DNA of 15,531 nucleotides from Chlorobiota bacterium (GTDB lineage Bacteria > Bacteroidota > Bacteroidia > Bacteroidales > JAADGE01), in contig JAUVIG010000041.1 of the NCBI GenBank assembly GCA_030592825.1, positions 1 to 15,531 on the forward strand. Reading direction: 5' to 3'. Each line of letters begins with the position of its first letter. Positions within the stretch are counted from its first letter, which is position 1. Below are positions 1-7,312 of the stretch, piece by piece. The notes below the pieces were generated by a model, which saw only the letters and a program-made list of their open reading frames with translations, made no database searches and was not told where the DNA came from. Made by a program: the position numbers and the translations under genes.

Positions 1-157
1 TAGCAAGAAATTGTTTGTATGCGGTCGCATTTTCAAATAAACCTGCTGACGTAACTTCATCTTCATCTAAGGGCACAGTATCAAGAACTTTCAGACAAGA
101 AGACAATAGAGTTGTCAGTATGATTAAAGTTGTAATATAAAAAATTATTTTCTTCAT
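1..157 (-). CDS. susD: SusD-like starch-binding outer-membrane lipoprotein (N-terminal part only)
   Basis: The first 52 codons are in the window; the rest runs off the left edge. The protein starts MKKIIFYITTLIILTTLLSS and reaches a lipobox cysteine at residue 21 (LLSSC), so it should be a signal-peptidase-II lipoprotein. The mature end, C-LKVLDTVPLDEDE, has the short 'LD..P' pattern seen at the start of SusD/RagB proteins. It lies 18 bp downstream of the susC stop on the same strand, the usual susC-susD order, so the two are almost certainly co-transcribed. SusD-family proteins cap the SusC barrel and bind the oligosaccharide at the cell surface. The family call rests on signal, position and the short N-terminal motif, because the TPR-like body is not visible. 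The ligand is inferred from the neighbouring maltose genes. Confidence 0.85.
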   Translation of the reverse strand, partial: MKKIIFYITTLIILTTLLSSCLKVLDTVPLDEDEVTSAGLFENATAYKQFLA

Positions 158-175
158 TTTTTTAAAATTTTTAAA

Positions 176-3160
176 TTAAAAATCAAGGTTAACACCTAAC
201 ATAAATATTCTGGGTCTCGGATAAATGTTGTTATCAATACCGGAGAAAACCTCAGGATCTAAACCTTTATATTTAGTATAAGTCAACACATTTTGAACTG
301 TTACGGCAACTCTTCCCTTCAATTCTGTTTCAAATAAGTTGTCAAAAGAATAACCGACAGAAACATTATCTAATTTAAGGAAAGAAGCATCAGTTACATA
401 ATAATCAGAAGTAAGTTGATAATCGCTTAGATTTATAAATCCTATATCGGTTATTGCTGAAGGAGTGTTATTTAAATATCCTGCGGAATTATAAAGGTTT
501 TCATAAAATGCAGTTGAAGAATTTACATTATTGTAAACAAAGTTTCCTATGTTAATACGTCCTGAAAAACTGAAATCTATATCTTTATAAACCAATTTAG
601 TGTTAAATCCCATAAAATAATCAGGTTTAGAACTTTTATAATAATACTTATCTTCTTCATTAACAACTCCGTCATCATTTCTGTCAACAAAAGCCCCTTC
701 TATCGGATAACCGTCAGCATCATATAGTTGCTCAAAAACAAAAAAAGTATTTGGAGAATATCCTGTGAAATGCCTTTGAACAGTGTTACCAATACCACCT
801 GAAATACCTCCTTCAGGAACTCCTGTATAAGAAGAATCAGTAACAGCAGTCAGTTTAGTAATCTCGCTTTGATTATATGTGAAGTTGAATCCTACTTCCC
901 AAAACAAATCCTTCTTAACGACAGGACGAACATTTAAAGTAAACTCAATCCCTTTATTTTCTAAACTACCAATATTACTCAATATGGTATTATTAAAGTT
1001 TGACCCTGCCGGTACCGGTATTAAGTTAATCAAATCATCTGTTAACCTTTTATAAAATTCCAGTGATCCTGCAATTCTGTCTTTATATAACCCAAAATCT
1101 AAAGCTATGTTATAAGTAGTTGTTTCTTCCCATTTAAGCAATTGGTTATATGCTTCGGGACGTAATGTATTAAGATATACATCTCCAAAAGGATACATGG
1201 CTGTATTTTCACTGTAAGTGTATCTTGCAAGATAAGGATAATCACCTTGATTGATATTTTGCTGACCTGTTATACCATAGCCAATTCTTAATTTTAAGTC
1301 TGAAATCAAACTTATATTCTTAAGAAATTCTTCTTCATTAATTTTCCATGCGAATGCAGTTGATGGAAATAATCCCCATCTGTTTTCCGGAGCAAATCGA
1401 GATGTTCCGTCATATCGCAGAGAAGCAGTTAGTAAATAGCGATTTTTAAAAGAATAATTTATACGTCCGTAGAATGATATCAGATAATATTCAGTATTAT
1501 AATCCGTATCAACCGTGTCGGCATTACCTACATAATTTGTACTGAAATTAGATCCTTTTCTGTAAATATGTTGAAATGAATATCCGCCCATTAAATCAAA
1601 TTCACTTTCTATAGATGACATATCTTTTGAATAATTCAAATAAGCTTCTAACAATTCATTTCCTTTTGTTTCATCATACACACTGTTATATCCGCTGTTT
1701 GTTCCGGAAGGATCATAATCAAATCCTGCATTATCCGGAACAATATTCGTTCCGTTACTTTCTGAATAATCATAAGCTAAATTTACGTTAGCTTTTAGAT
1801 CAGGTAAAAAATGCAGTTTATAATCAAGTTGCAAATTACCCAGTAAACGATTCACAGTTGAAATATTTTCTCTTTGTTCCAAAAGCGACAGAGGATTTTT
1901 CGTTGCAATAGTTATTGGATTACCTTCACCGGATGTCCATACATAATAACCTCCGAAATCATTTCCTTCATCGAAAACCGGTTGTGTAGGGTCAAAACTA
2001 ACAGCAGATCCGACAGCTCCTCCGTCAGCAAAACGGTTATTTATGTTCATTCCCTTTATATTCAAGTTTACACTGAGGTGATTATCAAGAAATCGGGGGC
2101 TTAAAGAAAGAGCACCGGTTATTCTGTCAAGTGTACCGGTTTTTAAAATTCCCTCTTGATCAGAATAACCCAAAGAAACTCTGAATGGTAAAAAATTATA
2201 TGCACCTGAAAATGCAACATTGTGATCATGATTAATTGCCGTTTGGAAGATTTCTTCCTGCCAATCAGTATTTTCATTACCAAGCAAATCAAGAGCTGCT
2301 TCAGCAATAATTCCTTCATTGACTTGTTCTTGAAGAACTGTTCTGTATTCATTTGCAGAAAGCACATCCAATTTTTTTGGTAAAGTACTGACAGACACAT
2401 TTCCGTTATAACTAATTTTGTAGGGACTACCCAATTTTCCCTTTTTAGTTGTAATAATAATTACACCATTTGATGCACGTGAACCATAAATAGCTGTTGA
2501 TGATGCATCTTTTAGTATAGTAAAAGTCTCAATATCATTTGGATTTATGATATTTAAAGGATTCCTCATGCCTGCAACACCTTCATTATCAATGGGTACT
2601 CCGTCAATTACAATTAACGGATCGTTAATGGCTGAGAGTGATGATCCGCCTCGAATTCGAATAACAGAACCTTCGCCGGGAGCACCACCACCAGATGTTA
2701 TCTGTACTCCTGATGTTTTCCCGGAAATCAAATCCTGTGGAGATATTATGGCTCCTTGATTAAAATCATCAGAACTTACTGTTGAAACCGAACCGGTTGC
2801 ATCTTCTTTCTTTATTTCACCATAACCGATTACTACAACTTCAGCGATTTCTGAATCAGAAAATTTTAATAAACAATTTATAACATTTCCGGTAATTTCA
2901 ACTTCTTGAGTTTCCATACCTATGTATGTAAAAACAAGTGTTGTTGCTTCGTCAGGAACAGTTATTGAGTATTTACCGGTTGCGTCCGTCATCGTACCTG
3001 TAGTTGTACCTTTGACTATAACACTTACACCCGGAATAACTTCACCGTCAGTTCCTGTTACAGTTCCCGCAATATTTCTTTGTCCGTAAGTAAAATTTAC
3101 AAACAGTAAGAAAGTTATTACAGGAACCAACTTCTTAATAAAAAACTTTTTTAGTTTCAT
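176..3160 (-). CDS. susC: SusC-like TonB-dependent outer-membrane maltodextrin transporter
   Basis: This 994-residue protein is a complete SusC-family importer. Residues 1-26 are a signal peptide ending TYG before Q27. Residues 28-110 form the carboxypeptidase-regulatory-like domain (IAGTVTGTDGEVIPGVSV, then DATGKYSITVP). Residues 115-240 are the plug, with the SusC signature around 150-190: SGVQITSGGGAPGEGS, then IRIRGG and NDPLIVIDGVP. The rest is the 22-strand barrel, ending LGVNLDF with the terminal Phe expected for BAM-dependent insertion. Members of this family use TonB energy to bring SusD-captured oligosaccharides into the periplasm. It precedes the susD gene by 18 bp and is transcribed away from a LacI-family regulator, with a LacI-type operator between them. 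No truncation or frameshift is seen. A maltodextrin substrate is inferred from the linked GH13, GH65 and pgmB genes, not from the SusC sequence. Confidence 0.95.
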   Translation of the reverse strand: MKLKKFFIKKLVPVITFLLFVNFTYGQRNIAGTVTGTDGEVIPGVSVIVKGTTTGTMTDATGKYSITVPDEATTLVFTYIGMETQEVEITGNVINCLLKFSDSEIAEVVVIGYGEIKKEDATGSVSTVSSDDFNQGAIISPQDLISGKTSGVQITSGGGAPGEGSVIRIRGGSSLSAINDPLIVIDGVPIDNEGVAGMRNPLNIINPNDIETFTILKDASSTAIYGSRASNGVIIITTKKGKLGSPYKISYNGNVSVSTLPKKLDVLSANEYRTVLQEQVNEGIIAEAALDLLGNENTDWQEEIFQTAINHDHNVAFSGAYNFLPFRVSLGYSDQEGILKTGTLDRITGALSLSPRFLDNHLSVNLNIKGMNINNRFADGGAVGSAVSFDPTQPVFDEGNDFGGYYVWTSGEGNPITIATKNPLSLLEQRENISTVNRLLGNLQLDYKLHFLPDLKANVNLAYDYSESNGTNIVPDNAGFDYDPSGTNSGYNSVYDETKGNELLEAYLNYSKDMSSIESEFDLMGGYSFQHIYRKGSNFSTNYVGNADTVDTDYNTEYYLISFYGRINYSFKNRYLLTASLRYDGTSRFAPENRWGLFPSTAFAWKINEEEFLKNISLISDLKLRIGYGITGQQNINQGDYPYLARYTYSENTAMYPFGDVYLNTLRPEAYNQLLKWEETTTYNIALDFGLYKDRIAGSLEFYKRLTDDLINLIPVPAGSNFNNTILSNIGSLENKGIEFTLNVRPVVKKDLFWEVGFNFTYNQSEITKLTAVTDSSYTGVPEGGISGGIGNTVQRHFTGYSPNTFFVFEQLYDADGYPIEGAFVDRNDDGVVNEEDKYYYKSSKPDYFMGFNTKLVYKDIDFSFSGRINIGNFVYNNVNSSTAFYENLYNSAGYLNNTPSAITDIGFINLSDYQLTSDYYVTDASFLKLDNVSVGYSFDNLFETELKGRVAVTVQNVLTYTKYKGLDPEVFSGIDNNIYPRPRIFMLGVNLDF

Positions 3161-3269
3161 TAGTTAATAAATTTAATTAAAAAAAAATCACACAGCAGTT
3201 TAAAATCGTTCAGAAAATAATAAACATTTTCTTTCAAACATCTAAAGTTATGTAATAAATCATTAATAT

Positions 3270-3301
3270 CAAAGCCAATACATCACATTTTTTATTGCAA
3301 A
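3270..3301 (-). promoter_or_regulatory. Candidate susC promoter
   Basis: Reading the minus strand, TTTG (3301-3298) is followed after 20 bases by TGGCTTTG (3277-3270). This is a one-mismatch fit to the Bacteroidota TTTG / TAnnTTTG promoter. It would leave a leader of about 100 nt before the susC start. The LacI-type operator at 3297-3320 touches the -33 side, which suits regulator control. The match is imperfect, so this is a candidate only. Confidence 0.35.
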
Positions 3302-3320
3302 CGAAACCGCAAACGTTTGT
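3297..3320. promoter_or_regulatory. LacI-family operator in the susC / lacI divergent region
   Basis: CAAACGTTTG (3310-3319) is a perfect 10-bp palindrome with a central CpG, inside GCAAACGTTTGT. A second half-site, GCAAACG, starts at 3297, exactly 12 bp before the matching GCAAACG at 3309. LacI-family dimers typically bind such palindromes and insert a hinge leucine at the central CG. The site is 150 bp from the susC start and about 90 bp from the regulator start, so it could serve both genes. A closely matching site lies at 4437-4448. Confidence 0.75.
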
Positions 3321-3370
3321 TTAGTTTTAAAACATATATAATTTTCTTAATAATTTTACAAATGTTGTTT

Positions 3371-3399
3371 TTTGATGACAAAAAAAATGTCTAACTTAG
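3371..3399 (+). promoter_or_regulatory. Candidate promoter for the LacI-family regulator gene
   Basis: TTTG (3371-3374) and TAACTTAG (3392-3399) are separated by 17 bases and fit the Bacteroidota -33/-7 pattern with one mismatch in the -7 box. Transcription would begin about 6-8 bases further on, practically at the ATG at 3407, which would make the message leaderless or nearly so. If the real promoter lies further upstream this call is wrong. Confidence 0.3.
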
Positions 3400-3406
3400 T
3401 AGCCTT

Positions 3407-4420
3407 ATGCGAAGTTTACAAGTTACAATAAAAGACATTGCTAAACAGTTGGGAATTTCTGCTTCTACAGTATCAAGAGCTTTAAAAGATCACCCTGATA
3501 TCAGTGAAAAAACAAAAATCAAAGTAAAAGCCCTTGCAAAAGAGCTTAATTATAAACCAAATGCAATTGCCCTCAGTCTGCAAAGCAGTAAAAGCAATAT
3601 TATAGGTATTATTGTGCCTCAAATTGTTCATCATTTCTTTTCAACCGTTATAAGCGGTATTGAAGAATACGCCGGCAAAAAAGGATATAATGTATTAATA
3701 TGCCAATCGAATGAATCAATTGATAAAGAAATTACAAATACACAAACCTTAATTTCAAGTAGAGTTGACGGAATTATAGTTTCAAGAACCAAAAATACTG
3801 AAGACTTTAAACACTTCAGAAATATTCAGAACAGCTTTATCCCTTTGGTATTTTTTGACAGAACTTGCCATGGTTTAAAAACAGATAAAGTTATAATTGA
3901 TGATTATAAAGCTGCTTATGAAGCTACCGAATATTTGATTCGTACCGGATGTAAGAATATTGTGCATTTTTCAGGACCTGAGAACCTAAAAATCAGTTCA
4001 AAACGAATGTGGGGTTTCAGAGATGCATTAAAAAAAAACAGTATCCCTTTTAAAGAAGAATATATCATTAATGCAGATAATCTGGAAGACGGACAAAATG
4101 AAACAGAAAAACTTATCCGTAATAATAAAATTCCTGACGGAATATTTGCCGTAAACGATATGACAGCAGCCGGAGCAATTAATGCATTAAAAAAATATAA
4201 TATAAAGATTCCTGATAAAGTATCGGTAATTGGATTTACAAACGAGCTTATATCTGCAATAACTGACCCGCCCATGACAACTGTTGAACAAAATGGTTAT
4301 ATAATGGGTTGTAAAACAGCAGAATTATTAATAAAAAGGATAGAAAACATTGATGCTCCTTTTATTTCTGAAATTATACCTACAAAATTAATTATCAGAG
4401 ATACTACAAAAAAAAATTAA
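3407..4420 (+). CDS. LacI-family transcriptional regulator of the maltose locus
   Basis: A 337-residue LacI/GalR-type repressor of normal length. Residues 7-50 are the helix-turn-helix (TIKDIAKQLGISASTVSRAL, then DISEKTKIKVKALAKELNYK). Residues 51-60 are the hinge helix (PNAIALSLQS), in which Leu58 aligns with the leucine that PurR inserts at the operator CpG. From residue 64 (NIIGIIVPQ) to about 330 is the periplasmic-binding-protein-like ligand domain, including DGIIVSR, PLVFFDR, the IVHFSGP strand, GIFAVNDMTAAGAI and KVSVIGFTNE. It is divergent from susC and reads toward the permease, with a matching operator on each side. Family knowledge predicts that a sugar related to maltose is the effector. 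Whether it represses or activates cannot be read from the sequence. The start is well supported because the HTH begins only six residues in. Confidence 0.95.
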   Translation: MRSLQVTIKDIAKQLGISASTVSRALKDHPDISEKTKIKVKALAKELNYKPNAIALSLQSSKSNIIGIIVPQIVHHFFSTVISGIEEYAGKKGYNVLICQSNESIDKEITNTQTLISSRVDGIIVSRTKNTEDFKHFRNIQNSFIPLVFFDRTCHGLKTDKVIIDDYKAAYEATEYLIRTGCKNIVHFSGPENLKISSKRMWGFRDALKKNSIPFKEEYIINADNLEDGQNETEKLIRNNKIPDGIFAVNDMTAAGAINALKKYNIKIPDKVSVIGFTNELISAITDPPMTTVEQNGYIMGCKTAELLIKRIENIDAPFISEIIPTKLIIRDTTKKN

Positions 4421-4424
4421 ATAT

Positions 4425-4460
4425 TTTGTTTTTATCGCAATCGTTTGCAATAGTAGTTTG
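4425..4460 (+). promoter_or_regulatory. Possible promoter of the permease operon overlapping an operator
   Basis: TTTG (4425-4428) lies 22 bases before TAGTAGTTTG (4451-4460), a rough version of the Bacteroidota -33/-7 pair with the TA too far from TTTG by two bases or too close by one. The second LacI-type operator (4437-4448) would then sit between the two boxes, an arrangement expected for direct repression. The leader to the permease ATG would be about 165 nt. An alternative pair, TTTG (4504-4507) and TTACTTCG (4533-4540), has a 25-base spacer. Neither is convincing. Confidence 0.25.
4437..4448. promoter_or_regulatory. Second LacI-family operator, upstream of the permease operon
   Basis: GCAATCGTTTGC is a 12-bp palindrome with one mismatched pair (positions 5 and 8) and a central CG. 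It shares the GCAA..CGTTTG core with the site at 3309-3320. It lies 17 bp after the regulator stop codon and about 183 bp before the permease start, so it most likely places the catabolic genes under the same regulator as susCD. Confidence 0.65.
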
Positions 4461-4580
4461 CTTATAAATATATGATTTATAGGTAATAATATAGGAAAAA
4501 ACATTTGCAATTTCGTTTTTTTTATTGTAATTTTACTTCGCAGTATTAAAAATTTATTAAGAACAATATTTTCTTTCCTT

Positions 4581-4603
4581 ACACTGAATATTATATTCAG
4601 TGT
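4581..4603. repeat. Perfect 23-bp palindrome in the permease leader
   Basis: Two 11-base arms, ACACTGAATAT and ATATTCAGTGT, flank a single T. There is no mismatch. It ends 27 bp before the permease ATG. It is unlike the GCAAACGTTTGC operators and has no T-tract after it, so it is not a standard terminator. It may be a binding site for another dimeric regulator, or a leader hairpin with about 9 bp of stem and a 5-nt loop. Confidence 0.7.
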
Positions 4604-4630
4604 GTAATAGTATACTTTAATTTTTATTGT

Positions 4631-6541
4631 ATGAAAACTAAACCAAAATTAAGTTTTTGGCAGATTTGGAATATGAGTTTCGGATTTCTCGGAATTCAAT
4701 TCGGATTTGCTTTACAAAATGCTAATGTCAGCAGGATTTTTGAAACCCTTGGTGCTAATATCGATGATATTCCAATTTTATGGATTGCTGCTCCTGTTAC
4801 AGGATTAATTATACAGCCTATCATAGGACATTGGAGTGACAGAACATGGGGAAAACTCGGACGAAGAAGACCTTTCTTTCTTGTCGGGGCAATATTAGCA
4901 TCAATAGCTTTAATTGTTATGCCAAATTCTCCTGTTTTATGGATAGCTGCCGGAATGTTATGGATTATGGATGCTTCCATTAATGTTTCAATGGAACCGT
5001 TCAGAGCTTTTGTAGGCGACATGTTGCCTTCGGAACAAAGAACAACCGGTTTTGCCATGCAAAGTTTCTTTATAGGAACAGGTGCTGTTGTTGCATCTTT
5101 GCTTCCGTATATGATGACTAACTGGTTTGACATTTCAAATACTGCTGCTGAAGGTCATATACCTGATTCAGTAAAATTTTCTTTCTATATCGGAGCAGCA
5201 GCTTTTATAATTGCCGTTTCATGGACAGTTTTCAGGACAAAAGAATATTCACCGGAAGAATTAAAGGAGTTTGAAAATAAGAAAGATGAGACATCTGAAA
5301 CAGAAGATAGTACTGATATTAAAATACACATAAAAAAATCTGATAAACTCGGTTTAATATTTCTTTCTATTGGGATATTACTTAGTATAGCCTTAAAATT
5401 TATGGCTGTTAACTTGGAAGTTTATATTTTATCATTCGGACTAATAATTTTTGGTATTCTTGAATTGATCTCTGCATTTTTTCAAAAAAATAAAAATAAA
5501 AACGGTCTGACAGAAATCTTCAATGACCTGAATAATATGCCTTTAACTATGAGACAATTGGCAGTAGTTCAATTTTTTTCATGGTTTGCTCTATTTGCAA
5601 TGTGGATATATACAACGAACGGAGTTACAGCTGATAAGTACAATATGAAGATTGATTCTGAAATGCTTAATTTCCTTAAAACAGAACTGAAAAATAATCA
5701 ACCGGATATAAATACAGATGAACAAAAAATTAAAGATATTTCAGAAGAGTTAGAAATATACGAGAAAAAAATTTCAGAAGAAAAGACTGTTAGTGCTAAT
5801 GTTAATTTGGTAAAATTTTATTTGAATAACAGAATATTTAATGAAAAAGATCTTGTAAATCAAATAAAAAACAGTCTTCATTCATATTCTTCGAAAGAAA
5901 CGGATTACGAATCAGCAGTAAAAGAAATAAATGACTTAACATCTGTTAATAATCCTGATATAAGTTTTAAAACAAGCTCGTTTATAAATAAGTTGCTTTT
6001 AGAAAACAAAATTAATCTTTCCGCATATTCAACCGGAAAGTTTTCTAAATACACCCGATTGAAAGAAATCAGAGAAGAATATAACGAAGGTGCAAATTGG
6101 GTTGGTGTCGGTTTTGGTGTTTATAACGGATTTGCAGCTGTATTTGCATTTTTGCTGATTTTACTTGCTCGCTTAACAAACAGAAAAATAACACATATGA
6201 TATCTTTACTGGTAGGAGGTTTAAGCTTTATTATGCTTTTTTTCATTCAAGACACTTCATATTTGTTACTTGCACCTTTTATAGGTATCGGATTAGCATG
6301 GGCAAGCATATTATCAATGCCTTATGCAATTTTAACAGGCGCTCTTCCGTCCAATAAAATGGGTGTTTTCATGGGAATATTCAATTTCTTTATCGTAATA
6401 CCTCAAATTCTTGCTGCAAGTATTTTAGGATTTTTGGTAAAAAGTGTATTTGCCGGAGAAGCAATTTATGCATTAATATTAGGTGGAATATCTCTTGCTG
6501 TTGCTGCATTTCTGGTACTGATTGTTAAAGATGATAATTAA
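4631..6541 (+). CDS. SLC45/GPH-type MFS sugar (maltose) permease with a large periplasmic insertion
   Basis: This 636-residue inner-membrane transporter carries the family's loop 2-3 signature GHWSDRTWGKLGRRRP (residues 66-81) and the segment MRQLAVVQFFSWFALFAMWI (about 307-326). Six hydrophobic helices lie in residues 10-200. An extra hydrophobic pair follows at about 240-260 and 266-288, then TM7 at 310-330 and five more helices from 487 to 632. Between TM7 (ending TTNGVTADKY) and YNEGANWVGVGFGVYNG (starting at residue 484) is a hydrophilic, Lys/Glu-rich stretch of about 147 residues. Homologues as I know them have only a short loop there. By MFS topology this loop faces the periplasm. Such permeases move maltose or sucrose with protons. 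The place ahead of pgmB and maltose phosphorylase supports maltose uptake. It begins the plus-strand metabolic run. Confidence 0.85.
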   Translation: MKTKPKLSFWQIWNMSFGFLGIQFGFALQNANVSRIFETLGANIDDIPILWIAAPVTGLIIQPIIGHWSDRTWGKLGRRRPFFLVGAILASIALIVMPNSPVLWIAAGMLWIMDASINVSMEPFRAFVGDMLPSEQRTTGFAMQSFFIGTGAVVASLLPYMMTNWFDISNTAAEGHIPDSVKFSFYIGAAAFIIAVSWTVFRTKEYSPEELKEFENKKDETSETEDSTDIKIHIKKSDKLGLIFLSIGILLSIALKFMAVNLEVYILSFGLIIFGILELISAFFQKNKNKNGLTEIFNDLNNMPLTMRQLAVVQFFSWFALFAMWIYTTNGVTADKYNMKIDSEMLNFLKTELKNNQPDINTDEQKIKDISEELEIYEKKISEEKTVSANVNLVKFYLNNRIFNEKDLVNQIKNSLHSYSSKETDYESAVKEINDLTSVNNPDISFKTSSFINKLLLENKINLSAYSTGKFSKYTRLKEIREEYNEGANWVGVGFGVYNGFAAVFAFLLILLARLTNRKITHMISLLVGGLSFIMLFFIQDTSYLLLAPFIGIGLAWASILSMPYAILTGALPSNKMGVFMGIFNFFIVIPQILAASILGFLVKSVFAGEAIYALILGGISLAVAAFLVLIVKDDN

Positions 6542-6550
6542 ATAATGAGC

Positions 6551-6619
6551 GAATAAGTGAATGATAGAATGAAATAATAAATAAAATAAATGGATGAACT
6601 TATTCAAAATTCTATCATT
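6551..6619. repeat. Interlocked inverted repeats between permease and pgmB
   Basis: Two inverted-repeat pairs overlap in the 101-bp gap. GAATAAGT (6551-6558) pairs with ACTTATTC (6598-6605), and AATGATAGAAT (6560-6570) pairs with ATTCTATCATT (6609-6619). The order is A-B-A'-B' rather than nested, so the two stems cross. They could form a pseudoknot or be mutually exclusive. No T-tract follows the second arm apart from an AT-rich run before the pgmB ATG. Confidence 0.6.
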
Positions 6620-6642
6620 ATATCATTCAAAATTAATTTTTT

Positions 6643-7290
6643 ATGATAAATGCATGCATATTTGATTTAGACGGTGTTATTGTTGATACAGCAAAATATC
6701 ATTATTTGGCATGGAAAGAACTTGCAAGAGGATTAAGTTTTGATGTTACTGAAAAAGATAATGAACGTTTAAAAGGTGTCAGCAGAATGAGATCTCTTGA
6801 AATATTATTGGAAATCGGAAAAAAAGATATTTGTGAAAAAACAAAATTAAAATACTCCGACAGTAAAAACAAAAGGTATCTGGAATATATTTTAAAAATG
6901 ACACCTGATGAGGTATTACCCGGAATTATTGACTTCTTGAACGAACTAATAAGCAGGGACATTAAAGTTGCATTAGGTTCAGCCAGCAAAAATGCAATGA
7001 CTATATTAAATCAAATTAAACTAACTGATTATTTTGAAGTTGTTATTGACGGTACAAAAGTAAGTAAAGCAAAACCAGATCCGGAAGTATTTTTAAAAGG
7101 TGCAGAAGCATTGGGTGTAAAACCAAAAGAATGCATAGTTTTTGAAGATGCCGAAGCCGGGATTGAAGCAGCATTGAACGGTGGCTTTAAATGTATAGGT
7201 GTCGGCTCACCTGATGTTTTGGGTAAAGCTGATTATGTTATTCATGATTTTGAAAATATTACATATAATGATATTCTTTCAAAATTCTAA
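6643..7290 (+). CDS. pgmB: Beta-phosphoglucomutase
   Basis: A 215-residue HAD-superfamily enzyme that interconverts beta-glucose-1-phosphate and glucose-6-phosphate in the cytoplasm. The core motif FDLDGVIVDT gives the nucleophile Asp8 and acid/base Asp10, with His20 in YHYLAW. The cap contains LKGVSR, whose Arg48 corresponds to the phosphate-binding arginine of the Lactococcus lactis enzyme. LGSASKNA is the motif II region, Lys144 lies in AKPDPEVF, and FEDAEAGIEAA supplies Glu168 and Asp169 for Mg2+. Residue numbers are within one of the L. lactis enzyme, as I recall it. The gene sits 22 bp before maltose phosphorylase, whose product is exactly the beta anomer, so the pair forms a phosphorolytic route that saves ATP. 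No anomalies are seen. Confidence 0.95.
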   Translation: MINACIFDLDGVIVDTAKYHYLAWKELARGLSFDVTEKDNERLKGVSRMRSLEILLEIGKKDICEKTKLKYSDSKNKRYLEYILKMTPDEVLPGIIDFLNELISRDIKVALGSASKNAMTILNQIKLTDYFEVVIDGTKVSKAKPDPEVFLKGAEALGVKPKECIVFEDAEAGIEAALNGGFKCIGVGSPDVLGKADYVIHDFENITYNDILSKF

Positions 7291-7311
7291 TTTCTAAAAT
7301 CCAATTTCTAA
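7289..7311 (+). repeat. Short direct repeat ahead of the GH65 gene
   Basis: AATTTCTAA occurs at 7289-7297, overlapping the pgmB stop, and again at 7303-7311, ending two bases before the GH65 ATG. The period is 14 bp. At this length in AT-rich DNA it may well be chance. No Shine-Dalgarno sequence is present. Confidence 0.4.
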
Positions 7312-7312
7312 T

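Noticed and set aside
3916..4275. 119-codon open frame on the minus strand inside the regulator gene
   Set aside because: It is antisense to the conserved ligand-binding domain and has no supporting signals.
4421..4436. A terminator after the LacI-family gene
   Set aside because: T-rich bases are present but no stem precedes them. The palindrome that follows is better read as an operator.
4696..5133. 145-codon open frame on the minus strand inside the permease gene
   Set aside because: It lies opposite a well-supported transporter with conserved motifs and has no recognisable domain or promoter.
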